Assembly (NCBI RefSeq): GCF_013141775.1
Contig: NZ_WHOB01000089.1
Span: 265,648 to 329,647 of the forward strand
Reading direction: 5' to 3'
Length of the DNA: 64,000 bases
From: Paenibacillus phytohabitans
Lineage (GTDB): Bacteria; Bacillota; Bacilli; Paenibacillales; Paenibacillaceae
The translations under genes and the position numbers were made by a program. Within the stretch, counting starts at the first letter, position 1. Each line of letters opens with the position of its first letter. A model generated the notes under the pieces. The model made no database searches. It had not been told where the DNA came from and was given only the letters and a program-made list of their open reading frames with translations. This document shows, piece by piece, positions 42,445 through 51,223 of the stretch.

Positions 42445-43014
42445 CTAATTTCCTCCCTCATTATGCTTACTGCGATACTCCGTTGGGGACAGACCGGATT
42501 TCTTGACGAACCAGGCTGCGAAGTGGGACGCGCTGCGGAATCCAACTGCCTTGCCTACATCGGCAATGCCTGTATCGGTCTCCGCCAGCAGCCTGCGGGT
42601 TTCGCCCGTGCGCAGTTCATCCAGTCTGGCAGCAGGCGACTGGCCGGTTACCCGCTTGTAGGTCCGCTGCAGATGGAACGGGCTGACCTTCAGCTGCTCC
42701 GCCATCGACTGCAGTGTCAGCTTGCTCCCGAACTGCCCATCCATAATGGCATCCGCCTGCGACGCCAGCACGGCATCCGGCCGGAGGGTGCCGCCTTCTT
42801 CGGGGCGGCATCTTTTGCAGGGCCGGAATCCCTCGCGGACAGCCTCCTGCAGGGAGCCGTAGAATACCACATTGGCTGCCTTCGGCGTTCTTGCCCGGCA
42901 GGAAGGCCGGCAGACAATACGTGTCGTCAGCACCGCTGTATAGTAAACACCGTCATAGGTCGGCTCACGCCGCACCACCGAATCGTAAATACGCTCAAAT
43001 AATTGCGGCTCCAT
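42445..43014 (-). CDS. adaA: AdaA: methylphosphotriester methyltransferase / AraC-type activator
   Basis: A 189-residue sensor. The N-terminal zinc domain has Cys35, Cys39, Cys66 and Cys69 (VCRPSC and PCKRC), equivalent to the metal tetrad of E. coli Ada, whose first Cys takes the methyl group from DNA phosphotriesters. Two AraC helix-turn-helix units follow (about 85-180, LTLQSMAEQLKVSPFHLQRTYK and VGKAVGFRSASHFAAWFVKK). Methylation turns it into an activator of its own operon. As in Bacilli, the sensor and the O6-methylguanine transferase are separate proteins. Confidence 0.92.
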   Translation of the reverse strand: MEPQLFERIYDSVVRREPTYDGVYYTAVLTTRIVCRPSCRARTPKAANVVFYGSLQEAVREGFRPCKRCRPEEGGTLRPDAVLASQADAIMDGQFGSKLTLQSMAEQLKVSPFHLQRTYKRVTGQSPAARLDELRTGETRRLLAETDTGIADVGKAVGFRSASHFAAWFVKKSGLSPTEYRSKHNEGGN

Positions 43015-43039
43015 CCTGAATCACCTCTTACCGCCAGTA

Positions 43040-43052
43040 TAAACGATTCGTT
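43040..43052. promoter_or_regulatory. Palindrome over the ada promoter, candidate Ada site
   Basis: AAACGATTCGTTT is a perfect palindrome around its central base, next to a leftward TATACT (43041-43036) about 22 bp before the adaA start. No good -35 is present, which suits an activator-dependent promoter. Confidence 0.4.
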
Positions 43053-43208
43053 TTGGCTTATGCAGCATATTGGAATAGGAGAGCAAGATTACGACAGTGT
43101 GCAGGGGCAGCTGCAGATGCAGATGTACCTGTAGATGCACGTTTGCTGGCCTGCTGAAGTTACAGTGTTAAACACTTCGATTAGATAGTGATTAGTGTAT
43201 CTCTCCCT

Positions 43209-43387
43209 GCGGACTGAGATTCCGCTAATTCTCACAATCCGGGCTTTTTCCGCGCCACGCGGACTGTAAAGACCTTATTCCCTGCTGTAAGGGGTAATTT
43301 GAGGGGGAATACGGAAAATAAAGGATCTGTAGTCCGCGACAGCTGCCAGACTGATGATTTCAGCAAAATAACGGAACTGTAGTCCGC
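43209..43387. repeat. Intergenic inverted-repeat element with four TAGTCCGC-type units
   Basis: GCGGACTG occurs at 43209 and 43259 in one direction and TGTAGTCCGC at 43328 and 43378 in the other. The flanks also agree: CCTTATT after the second and AATAAAGG/AATAACGG before the third and fourth. The whole can fold into a large stem. It fills most of the 43053-43560 gap between adaA and the next gene; nothing else is evident there. Confidence 0.55.
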
Positions 43388-43560
43388 AAGCGGAGAAATG
43401 CCCTGGCTTTTGTTCGCGGCGTGTCCAATCTGCAGCCCTCAATGTACAATTTGGTTGAAATACCCCTTATTCTATGCAATAATCACTGGCGGTAAATAGA
43501 ATTAAATTCCATTGAAATGTATAAGCTACGTCTCAATTTAATAGGAGGACTCAGAGGCTA

Positions 43561-44418
43561 ATGAACCTATCAGATATCCGCTACGAACGCTTCAGTAACA
43601 AGGACTACTCTACCGCCAGAGAATTATTAAGCCAGGATGCGGAGGCTGGCGCAGACCTTCTCCAGGTGCTTGATGAAGAACCAGAAACGTTTATTTGCGT
43701 TTTTATTAAGGATACGCTTGTTGCACTGGCTCAAATGGAAGCGCCTACACATCAGTCGCATTTACAAGTATTCGTCGGTCCCCGGTATCGCGGACAAGGA
43801 ATCGGCACGGCGATGGTGCAGGCTGCCGAGACACAGTTGCAGGCAGGCGGAACCCGCGCGGTCAGCACTTCTTTTCGTTCCGGGGCTCCAGCAACTCCCG
43901 GATTTGCCCGTAAGCTCGGTTTCGCTCCATATTACTCACTAGTTTATATGCAGCGGACCAGCGGGTTCTTTTCTCAGGAAGAGGTTCCCGTAAGGCTGTA
44001 TACAGATGAGGACTTTCTCCCTGCCCACTCGCTCTATGCGACTGCATTTCATGAAATGCGCGTCCGTGTCGGCTGCTTCCCGGATTCCGTGGTTGCCCAG
44101 CCTAATGAGGGCAGACGAAACGCCTGGAAAGCGGACGCGGAAGACCGGTTTGTCTACGAATTCAATGGGGAAATCGCCGCTTACAGCCACCTTCACGGGA
44201 ATGAAATCAGCAGTGTCAGCGTACGTTCTGACCTTCAGGGACGCGGGATCGGACGAGAGTTTGTGAAGTACCTATGCAATGAAATCTATCAGCGCGGCCA
44301 TGCAGCCGTCATCCTGTGCTGTGTCGCTGGGAATGATGCCCGGCAGCTGTATGACAGCCTCGGGTTTCAGGAAACGCATATTATGGAATATATGAGAAAA
44401 ACGCTGGGAAGCGTGTAA
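43561..44418 (+). CDS. Tandem GNAT acetyltransferase
   Basis: A 285-residue protein with two GNAT domains. Each has the acetyl-CoA loop: RYRGQGIGTAMV (near 78-89) and LQGRGIGREFV (near 226-236), followed in the second by NDARQLYDSLGF. Tandem GNATs often keep one active and one structural domain. AGGAGG lies upstream and AGAGG nearer the ATG. No substrate can be assigned. It is monocistronic. Confidence 0.8.
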   Translation: MNLSDIRYERFSNKDYSTARELLSQDAEAGADLLQVLDEEPETFICVFIKDTLVALAQMEAPTHQSHLQVFVGPRYRGQGIGTAMVQAAETQLQAGGTRAVSTSFRSGAPATPGFARKLGFAPYYSLVYMQRTSGFFSQEEVPVRLYTDEDFLPAHSLYATAFHEMRVRVGCFPDSVVAQPNEGRRNAWKADAEDRFVYEFNGEIAAYSHLHGNEISSVSVRSDLQGRGIGREFVKYLCNEIYQRGHAAVILCCVAGNDARQLYDSLGFQETHIMEYMRKTLGSV

Positions 44419-44574
44419 AAGGTCTGCACCAATTAAGAGTCTACAAAAGCATTCTGCAACGAAGTTCTAGAGACCAGCTGCGGTACTAAACCCTCCGGAG
44501 GTCTGGTCGCTTGGCTAAATAAATGACCACAAGTTGTAATCCACAATCCAACAAAGAACGGAGCGGTAAACAGT

Positions 44575-44970
44575 ATGAGTAACCTGGGATCACGGAATAT
44601 CAGTGTGGTAACGTTGTTCGTTGAGGATCTGCCGGACACCATGGCATTCTATCAGGAGGTTTTTGGTCTTGATGAGGTGTACGCGGACGAGAATTCGGCC
44701 GTCTACGATTTCGGCAATATGAGCATCAATCTGCTGCAAATCTCTGAAGCTCCCGGGCTGATTGAGCCCGCTGCCGTTGCCGGCCGCGCCTCCGGATCAC
44801 GGTTTCAATTCACAATCCGCGTGGAGGATGTGGATGCGGTATGCACAGAATTAACTGCACGCGGCGTAAGCCTGCTGAACGGACCCATGAACCGGCCTTG
44901 GGGCATCCGCACAGCCAGCTTCGCAGACCCGGCAGGACATATTTGGGAGGTTGCTCAGGAGCTGGTATAA
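44575..44970 (+). CDS. VOC-family protein (glyoxalase/bleomycin-resistance type)
   Basis: A 131-residue protein with two VOC half-modules: ISVVTLFVEDLPDTMAFYQEVFGL and FTIRVEDVDAVCTELTARG, ending SFADPAGHIWEVAQ. The Glu of the terminal HIWE matches a metal ligand position of the superfamily. The substrate is unknown. It precedes an AraC/GyrI-like regulator on the same strand with a 92-bp gap, and may be controlled by it. Confidence 0.82.
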   Translation: MSNLGSRNISVVTLFVEDLPDTMAFYQEVFGLDEVYADENSAVYDFGNMSINLLQISEAPGLIEPAAVAGRASGSRFQFTIRVEDVDAVCTELTARGVSLLNGPMNRPWGIRTASFADPAGHIWEVAQELV

Positions 44971-45062
44971 GCTGAGGCTACGGATGGACAAATCAAAGCA
45001 TTCCCGGTCAGGAACAGCTCTGCCGGTTTCTCTACAATGAAATTGAAAGGAGAGGTGAGGAT

Positions 45063-45956
45063 TTGGAAACGATCCGATTGCTGCAGCAGGCGATTGATTA
45101 TGTGGAGCAGAACTTGAATTCCGCCATAGGAGTTGAGGATATCGCCGGAGCAGCGATGACTTCGAAATACCATTTTCAGCGCATGTTCCATGCCTTAACG
45201 GGCTTTACCGTTACTGAATATGTACGCAACAGGCGGCTTACCTTGGCGGCGGAAGAGCTGGCCGGAACGGACGGCAAGGTGATCGATATCGCGCTTAAGT
45301 ATGGTTATGAGACACCGGAATCCTTCGCCAAAGCGTTCCAAAGAATGCATGGGGTAACCCCTCAAATGGCAAGAAAAAAGAATGTGAAGCTCAAGTCGTT
45401 CCCCCGAATCTCCTTTCAAATTCAGATCAAAGGAGAAACCGAAATGAATTACCGGATGGTGGAAGAGAAAGGTTGCCGCGTCATTGGAAAAGAGGTGATC
45501 GTTCACAAGGATGCTTACACAGAAATACCTGCATTCACGGAGAAAATCTGGAAGGACGGGACGCATGACCGGATTAACGAATTAGCCGGAAGACCCGCAG
45601 GTTCGCTGCTGTTCGGCTATTATTACGACTTCAGCGAGGACGGAAGCAAACGTTATCTGATGGGAATCGAACTGCCGGAAGGACAAGAGGTCCCACAGGA
45701 GCTTGATACCCTGACTGTACCTGATCAGACCTATGCCGTATTCGATAGCCGTGATACTTTTCCGGATGACGCGGAGATAGGACTGGCAATTCTGAATGTG
45801 TGGCGGAGAATCTATTCCGAATGGTTCCCTTCGGCAGGCTTTGAGCAAGTGGAAGGACCGTGCATGGAGAAATACTACTGGACCGATGACAGCCATGAAG
45901 AATCGATCTGCGAGGTGTGGATTCCGGTGGCTAAGAAATCACTGGGTTGTGAGTAA
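45063..45956 (+). CDS. AraC-type regulator with GyrI-like effector domain
   Basis: A 297-residue regulator. Residues 1-105 contain two helix-turn-helix units (IGVEDIAGAAMTSKYHFQRMFHALTG and IALKYGYETPESFAKAFQRMHGVTP). Residues about 128-295 form a GyrI-like/SOUL-type small-molecule domain ending CMEKYYWTDDSHEESICEVWIPV. This layout matches Rob/SoxS-like regulators of Bacillota that sense lipophilic compounds. The start is a TTG at 45063 with AGGAGAGGTGAGG upstream. Confidence 0.85.
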   Translation: METIRLLQQAIDYVEQNLNSAIGVEDIAGAAMTSKYHFQRMFHALTGFTVTEYVRNRRLTLAAEELAGTDGKVIDIALKYGYETPESFAKAFQRMHGVTPQMARKKNVKLKSFPRISFQIQIKGETEMNYRMVEEKGCRVIGKEVIVHKDAYTEIPAFTEKIWKDGTHDRINELAGRPAGSLLFGYYYDFSEDGSKRYLMGIELPEGQEVPQELDTLTVPDQTYAVFDSRDTFPDDAEIGLAILNVWRRIYSEWFPSAGFEQVEGPCMEKYYWTDDSHEESICEVWIPVAKKSLGCE

Positions 45957-46180
45957 GTGGAAAAACGTATCTTAATTTAGTCATTTTAGCGGGTCCGCGG
46001 CAAATAAATGGATAAACGGCATTTAATTTCGTGCATTTCCTCAGCTTTGGGGTATATGAAGAAATTTAAGTGCTTTTTTTCCAACTGTTGTTTTAATTGG
46101 CACTCTTCGTTAATCAGCAAGTGGAGAAAATCCAACTATTTCCGGATGATTCAATGTTCGCCCGTTCCCGTCTATACTTT
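45957..46180. other. Intergenic DNA with a repeated TCCAACT motif
   Basis: No gene is seen. TTTTCCAACTGTT (near 46078) and AAATCCAACTATT (near 46127) are similar 13-mers 49 bp apart in AT-rich surroundings. The stretch resembles intergenic repeats common in Paenibacillus genomes, from memory only. Confidence 0.3.
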
Positions 46181-46183
46181 AAA

Positions 46184-46227
46184 AAGACCCTCCGGAAACA
46201 GCCATGCGGCGGTTTTCAGAGGGTCTT
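46184..46227 (-). terminator. Intrinsic terminator of kdgT
   Basis: AAGACCCTC (46184-46192) pairs with GAGGGTCTT (46219-46227), with partial inner pairing; read leftward it is followed by five T. It lies 70 bp beyond the kdgT stop. Confidence 0.8.
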
Positions 46228-46299
46228 GTCAATGTGATTGCTGCGGCTTACGCATGCAGAAACTCCAATATATCTAATTATCGTTGTTATCCGATGTTA

Positions 46300-47304
46300 T
46301 TATACCGCTGCTTCCTGAATCTTTGCATCTATAGGACCCTCTGCTGCCGGCGGGTTCTTTTTCTTCATATAGTCGGAATAGTAGGCGGTTATGATTGGAA
46401 CAAGAATGGACGTTACGATAACCGAGGCGGCTACCAGCGCCGTGGCTGTCTGGGCTGCGGGCAGGAACTCCGGCTTCATATTCGCCACCAGCATAGGGTT
46501 GGCGACAGCAGCTCCGGCAGTACTGGAGGCAGCAAGTCCGGCAGTGCCGTTACCGCGGCCGATGAATTTGTCGGCCAGGATCAGCGGAACACCTGTAATA
46601 ATGATAACCACTACACCAAGCAGAATGCCGAGCAGGCCAGTGTCAACGATAACGCCAAGGTCAATCGAGCTGCCCAGTGCGAAGCCGAAGAACGGGATAA
46701 GGGTCTGGGTGGCTTTGCCGAAATAAGCACGCAGGTCATGATCCAGGTTACCCAGGATGAAGCCGATCAGGAATGGAAGCACAGCGCCGATGAAGAGATG
46801 CGGTTCGAATACGGCAACACCGGTGCTGCCCAGAATAAGCATCGTTACGAGCGGGCCGGATTCAAGTGACATCAGCACGAATGCTCCGGATTCTTCTTTG
46901 GTACCATACTGCTGCATGATGGAAGCGTACAGGCCGCCGTTGGTCATATCCATGGCGGAGATGATGGCGAGGACTGATAATCCGGCGAAGAAGCCGGTTT
47001 GCACACCGCCCTCAGGCAGGAACTGGATCGCGATCATAGCTACAACCCACGCTACAGCAATCTTGGTTAATACAAGCGTACCCGATTTGCGGAGTACCGT
47101 TCCGGTTGCTCTTACATCAATCGCTGCGCCCATACAGAAGAACCATACGGCCAGAATCGGCACGGTTCCTGTCATCAGGCCTTTGGTGAAGCCTCCGAAA
47201 TATTCGCCTGCATCAGGAAAAGCGGTGTGAATGATCGCTCCCAGGAACAGTGGAACCAGCATCATTCCGCCGGGAATCCGATCTAATGTCTTTTTGATTT
47301 TCAT
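46300..47304 (-). CDS. kdgT: 2-keto-3-deoxygluconate permease
   Basis: A 334-residue proton symporter for 2-keto-3-deoxygluconate, an end product of pectin and alginate breakdown. It begins IKKTLDRIPGGMMLVPLFLGA, the KdgT hallmark, and has about ten membrane helices with FCMGAAIDV and STAGAAVANPM motifs typical of the family. Length is normal. GAGAGG lies upstream of the ATG. No kdgK or kdgA lies next to it here, so the catabolic genes must be elsewhere. The GH105 enzyme 13 kb away could feed the same pathway. Confidence 0.9.
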   Translation of the reverse strand: MKIKKTLDRIPGGMMLVPLFLGAIIHTAFPDAGEYFGGFTKGLMTGTVPILAVWFFCMGAAIDVRATGTVLRKSGTLVLTKIAVAWVVAMIAIQFLPEGGVQTGFFAGLSVLAIISAMDMTNGGLYASIMQQYGTKEESGAFVLMSLESGPLVTMLILGSTGVAVFEPHLFIGAVLPFLIGFILGNLDHDLRAYFGKATQTLIPFFGFALGSSIDLGVIVDTGLLGILLGVVVIIITGVPLILADKFIGRGNGTAGLAASSTAGAAVANPMLVANMKPEFLPAAQTATALVAASVIVTSILVPIITAYYSDYMKKKNPPAAEGPIDAKIQEAAV

Positions 47305-47487
47305 ATGATTACCATACCTCTCTTACTCATATTGAGTTTATATAATATTGAATATCATGCTTATTTTTCCTTATGAAGGCGCAGCAAACCAGCCCCAGCA
47401 AATTCCCCGTTCACTGCAATCCTGCTAGTCAGCAAGCGGGTTTCCTGAGATCACTTTGCCTGATGGCGCTTTCACATTTCGTACAGG

Positions 47488-48501
47488 CTACCTGCGGCTT
47501 AGTCCGAGCTCCGGGATCATTTTGGCGAATAAATCATCGCTTTCCTTAAGCTGTTTCGAGAAGGCTTTGCCGTCCTTCACCAGCAGTCCAAGTCCGTTCG
47601 ACTTCATATATTCGCGGAAAGCCCTGTCCTCGGTCCCTTTGATAAATGCCCCGGCCAACACTTCCGCAATGGCATCCGGCGTATCCTTCGGCACAGCAAG
47701 TCCTCTCCATGTACTGGTGAAGTTCACATGTATTCCGGTCTGCTCTTCCAGAGTCGGCACATCCGGCAGCGCCTCTGAGCGTTTATCGGCGTTAACCGCC
47801 AGTGTCCGCAGCTTGCCTTCATCTACATACTTCTTCACCTCGGCGGGACTGACCGGCACCGCGTCCACGAATCCGTCCATCAAAGCGGAAACGGCTGGCC
47901 CTGCACCTTCAAAAGGAATATGTGCAAACTTCACACCTGTCTCCCGTTCCAAGGTTACGGCGGCCAAATGCCAAATGCTCCCCGTTCCTGCGTTTCCCAT
48001 TTTGAGTTCCTCTGGATGCGCTTTCGCAAAGTCGAGAAATTCATTAACGTCTTGCCATGGCGCGTCCTGTCTTACGGTAATGGCGGAAGGATCAAAATTC
48101 GTCTGTGCGATGGGTTTGAACTTCTCATAGGTAATCGGCAATAGTCCCAGATGGGGAAGAATCGTCAGCTCGGCCGGCAAAAAAGTGACGGTATAGCCAT
48201 CGCCCTTGGCGCCCGCGCCTTCCATCAGTCCTACTGAACCTCCGCCGCCCGTCCGGTTGACCACAATAATCGGCTGGCCCAGCACCTTCTCTGTCGCTTT
48301 GGCGAGTGCTCTTGCCGTGGTATCTGTTCCTCCGCCTGCCGCATAGGGCACGATCAGTGTAATCGGCCGCCCGGGAAAATCGGTGCTGGCATTCTTCTGC
48401 TCCGCATCGCCCGTCAGTTGAATGAAGGTTCTAAGGATTAGCAGAACTGCGAGTACTGATGCTGCCCAGATTCCTATTTTGGTTGTCCGCTTCAAAACCA
48501 T
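47488..48501 (-). CDS. TctC-type receptor of the tripartite tricarboxylate (TTT/Bug) family
   Basis: A 337-residue extracytoplasmic receptor. A hydrophobic N-terminal segment (about 8-28) with no lipobox Cys anchors or exports it. The Bug-family motifs follow: PGRPITLIVPYAAGGGTDTTAR (near 43-64) and VVNRTGGGGSVG, then IPFEGAGPAVSALMDG. Genes for the TctA and TctB membrane parts are absent here. The start is uncertain: the ATG at 48501 lies directly on AGAGGG, and a TTG at 48495 has better spacing. It lies between kdgT and an AraC membrane sensor and may act as a sugar-acid sensor rather than a transporter part. Confidence 0.8.
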   Translation of the reverse strand: MVLKRTTKIGIWAASVLAVLLILRTFIQLTGDAEQKNASTDFPGRPITLIVPYAAGGGTDTTARALAKATEKVLGQPIIVVNRTGGGGSVGLMEGAGAKGDGYTVTFLPAELTILPHLGLLPITYEKFKPIAQTNFDPSAITVRQDAPWQDVNEFLDFAKAHPEELKMGNAGTGSIWHLAAVTLERETGVKFAHIPFEGAGPAVSALMDGFVDAVPVSPAEVKKYVDEGKLRTLAVNADKRSEALPDVPTLEEQTGIHVNFTSTWRGLAVPKDTPDAIAEVLAGAFIKGTEDRAFREYMKSNGLGLLVKDGKAFSKQLKESDDLFAKMIPELGLSRR

Positions 48502-48673
48502 CCCTCTTCTCTATTAACAGTAATCGGGCAGCCTGCTGGATCTTACGCTGGCCCTGCGCCCGCTGCTTCACCCCCCGAATTCTCTGAGCATCAGCCGCCC
48601 TTCCGGGAAGCTGTGAAAGTTTTCTCAAATAGAACTTTATCGCATTCGGGGGTGTTCCTTCAATCGTATAATC

Positions 48674-50992
48674 TTATTCTGAATCCTCAGAAACGCCGGA
48701 ATGGCGCGGTTTTGGCCGATCTGCATACTCTTTGGAAGATTTGCTGTTCTCCCGGAACTTGCCCGGAGTCGTTGATTTAATCTTGCGGAATACACGGATG
48801 AAGCTGTTCTCATTCTGGTAACCGACCTGCAGCGCAATATCGGCGATCCGCAGGGTGCTGTCCTGCAGCAATTCACAGGCTTTATCAATTCTGAGGTTGG
48901 TCAGATAGTCATACACGGTTGTTCCGGTCTCTTCCTTGAAGATCGTACTCACCGAGGACACCCCCATATTCACATGGGAGGCGATATCCTGAAGTCCGAT
49001 ATTAAACTGCAGATTCTCTTCCATATACTTGATGAGATTCTGTACAAGCAGGAACTCCTTCGATTGCCGGTGTGCTCCGAACGCACCGGCCATATGAACA
49101 GCAATGCTGCATAGCATGTCCTCAATCTCATGAAGCTCCATCGTCGACACCTGATGCCAGGTGTAGTCAGCCAGCTCGGCAGGCAGCGGGTATCCCCCGG
49201 CCGCCGTTATATGCAGAATTTCCTCCAGCAGGTCATCGACGGTGCGGAATACTTTTTGCGGCTGAATTCCTTTCTTGCGGGTCTCAGCCGACCATCTGCG
49301 GATCCACTCCTGCGCAGCCTGGGCGTCGGAAGACTTCAGGGCACTCAGCATTTCCTGCTTCCAGGCTTCATCAGCCGCCCCGCTGCTCTCTTCATATTTG
49401 TTCTCCGCATGTGAATACACACGGACATGGGCATAACCTTCATATAACCGGTAGGATAGAGCCAGCTGCGCCTCTGAATAGGAACGCGGCACCTGGGCAA
49501 TCGCCCCGGCCTGCTCTCCGATACCAATGGATACCGATATATTAAGCACTTCAAGAATAAGGTCGGCCAGCTTACGCGCATCTGTATATAACGGCTTCTC
49601 TTCGCGGCTCTTCGCCTGCAGCAGGATGACCAGACTGTCCTTCTGCGGTGCCGCGATAACAGTCCGCCATGAAGCTTCGAAGTACTCGTGTACAATGTTA
49701 ATCATTGCGTACTTGAGCAGCAGCTGATCTTCTTCTATGAACCCCGCCGCCCATTGGGTATGCCGGTCTATGGACAAGGCGAGCGTCTCGAACGGACCTT
49801 GCGTCCAGCCGGTAAAATAATGTTCAAATTTCGTCTGCGTCTCCTGGGTGCCGATACTTCGCGTAATCAGGTCCTGCACGAACTTGGAACGCAGCTCCGG
49901 CAGGCTCCAGTCCGCAACCAGCGATTTGCTCTGGAAGTCACCGACCAGCTTGCCGATAACCGGCTCCAGATCATACAGACCGCCTTGCCCGGCCGCCTTC
50001 TGTTCGGGAAGCAGCAGCTTGTTAATCCGCTTGAGCGGCCGGAAGGCCGCAAAATTATAATAATAAATAGCGGATAGACCTACGGCGATCGAGATCAGGG
50101 ACAGCATCAGCATCATATTGCGCGCGATCTTCACATTTTTCAGCAGCTGCTCCATCGGTACCAGCGAAATCAGCCGCCAGCCGGTCACATTCGAGAAGGT
50201 CTGGTTGGCCATATAGGCCTGGCCGCCGATCCGGACATGGGCAAACGGGCTGACATCAATATCCTTCAGTACATTCTGCATGTCCGCCAGCGGGAACGGA
50301 AGGTTCAGCTTGGGATAGATCAGCTCCCCTTCCAGGTTGTACACCAGCTGATAGTTCGAGAGATGGGTATACATTTTGGAGAAAAGCATATCGTAATCGA
50401 GATCGATCAGCACCGCGCCGGTCACTTCCCCATTCTCTACAACCGGCCGGGCCAAAGACAGCAGCTCTGTTTCACTGAGACGTGAGTCGGTGCCGGTGTA
50501 CAGCCTTCTTTTGATCAGAAGCGGCTTCTCCTTAATCTCCCCGATCCAGGACTCCCAGGCATGCTCCGGCGCATGCTCCCAGGATGATACGTAGCCGTAG
50601 CCGCTCGAGAGGACGGAATGATCCTTGAACTTGATCACGCTGATGGCATGCACATCCGGCTCTGTCGCCAGCGTCTTGAGATATTCCTGCGGCTCTGCGG
50701 CAATGCCGGCATTGTCCCCGGTAGCGGCTTCTATATATTTCAGTACAGCCGGGTGAAAAGATAAATCGACCGCTTTGTTATCGGATTCGCGGAAGGCCCG
50801 GTTCGTCACATCTACGTTAATCTGCAGCAATTCGACATTCGGTGTATTAAGCTCGGTATCCAGTGCGTTGCGGTACTCTCTATAGGAGAATAACCCGATC
50901 AAAGTGATCAGAAGTGATACTCCTGCCGTCAGCATCAGAATCAGCCGGTTTTGTTTGTTGTTCAACAGATATTTCAATTTAAATCGCAGCAT
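48674..50992 (-). CDS. Membrane-bound AraC-family sensor regulator
   Basis: A 772-residue one-component regulator common in Paenibacillus. TM1 is about 17-38, an extracellular dCache-like sensor spans about 40-290, TM2 is about 293-316, a cytoplasmic linker follows, and the AraC DNA-binding domain is at about 660-760 (IGLQDIASHVNMGVSSVSTIFKEETG and IADIALQVGYQNENSFIRVFRKI). It resembles regulators of polysaccharide-use genes. It lies upstream of the TctC receptor and kdgT genes on the same strand, so those two are its likely targets. The SD (AAGG) is very close to the ATG. Confidence 0.85.
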   Translation of the reverse strand: MLRFKLKYLLNNKQNRLILMLTAGVSLLITLIGLFSYREYRNALDTELNTPNVELLQINVDVTNRAFRESDNKAVDLSFHPAVLKYIEAATGDNAGIAAEPQEYLKTLATEPDVHAISVIKFKDHSVLSSGYGYVSSWEHAPEHAWESWIGEIKEKPLLIKRRLYTGTDSRLSETELLSLARPVVENGEVTGAVLIDLDYDMLFSKMYTHLSNYQLVYNLEGELIYPKLNLPFPLADMQNVLKDIDVSPFAHVRIGGQAYMANQTFSNVTGWRLISLVPMEQLLKNVKIARNMMLMLSLISIAVGLSAIYYYNFAAFRPLKRINKLLLPEQKAAGQGGLYDLEPVIGKLVGDFQSKSLVADWSLPELRSKFVQDLITRSIGTQETQTKFEHYFTGWTQGPFETLALSIDRHTQWAAGFIEEDQLLLKYAMINIVHEYFEASWRTVIAAPQKDSLVILLQAKSREEKPLYTDARKLADLILEVLNISVSIGIGEQAGAIAQVPRSYSEAQLALSYRLYEGYAHVRVYSHAENKYEESSGAADEAWKQEMLSALKSSDAQAAQEWIRRWSAETRKKGIQPQKVFRTVDDLLEEILHITAAGGYPLPAELADYTWHQVSTMELHEIEDMLCSIAVHMAGAFGAHRQSKEFLLVQNLIKYMEENLQFNIGLQDIASHVNMGVSSVSTIFKEETGTTVYDYLTNLRIDKACELLQDSTLRIADIALQVGYQNENSFIRVFRKIKSTTPGKFRENSKSSKEYADRPKPRHSGVSEDSE

Positions 50993-51223
50993 TGCCTTAG
51001 CTTCATCCTTCCAGCGTTCTCTCTTGGTCCAGACCTTAGAGTAGCATGTTCACCTATACTTCAATATGGAGCATGTCATACCCTTTAAGATTTTAAGCAT
51101 TTACGGATAAAATACACAGAAATGATATAATGAAAGGAATGATTCAATCCGAAACGGCGCTGCCGTCCTGTTTGCAGGGGCAGTACTGTTTCAACACCAA
51201 TCTGCTACAGGAGAACGATAGCG

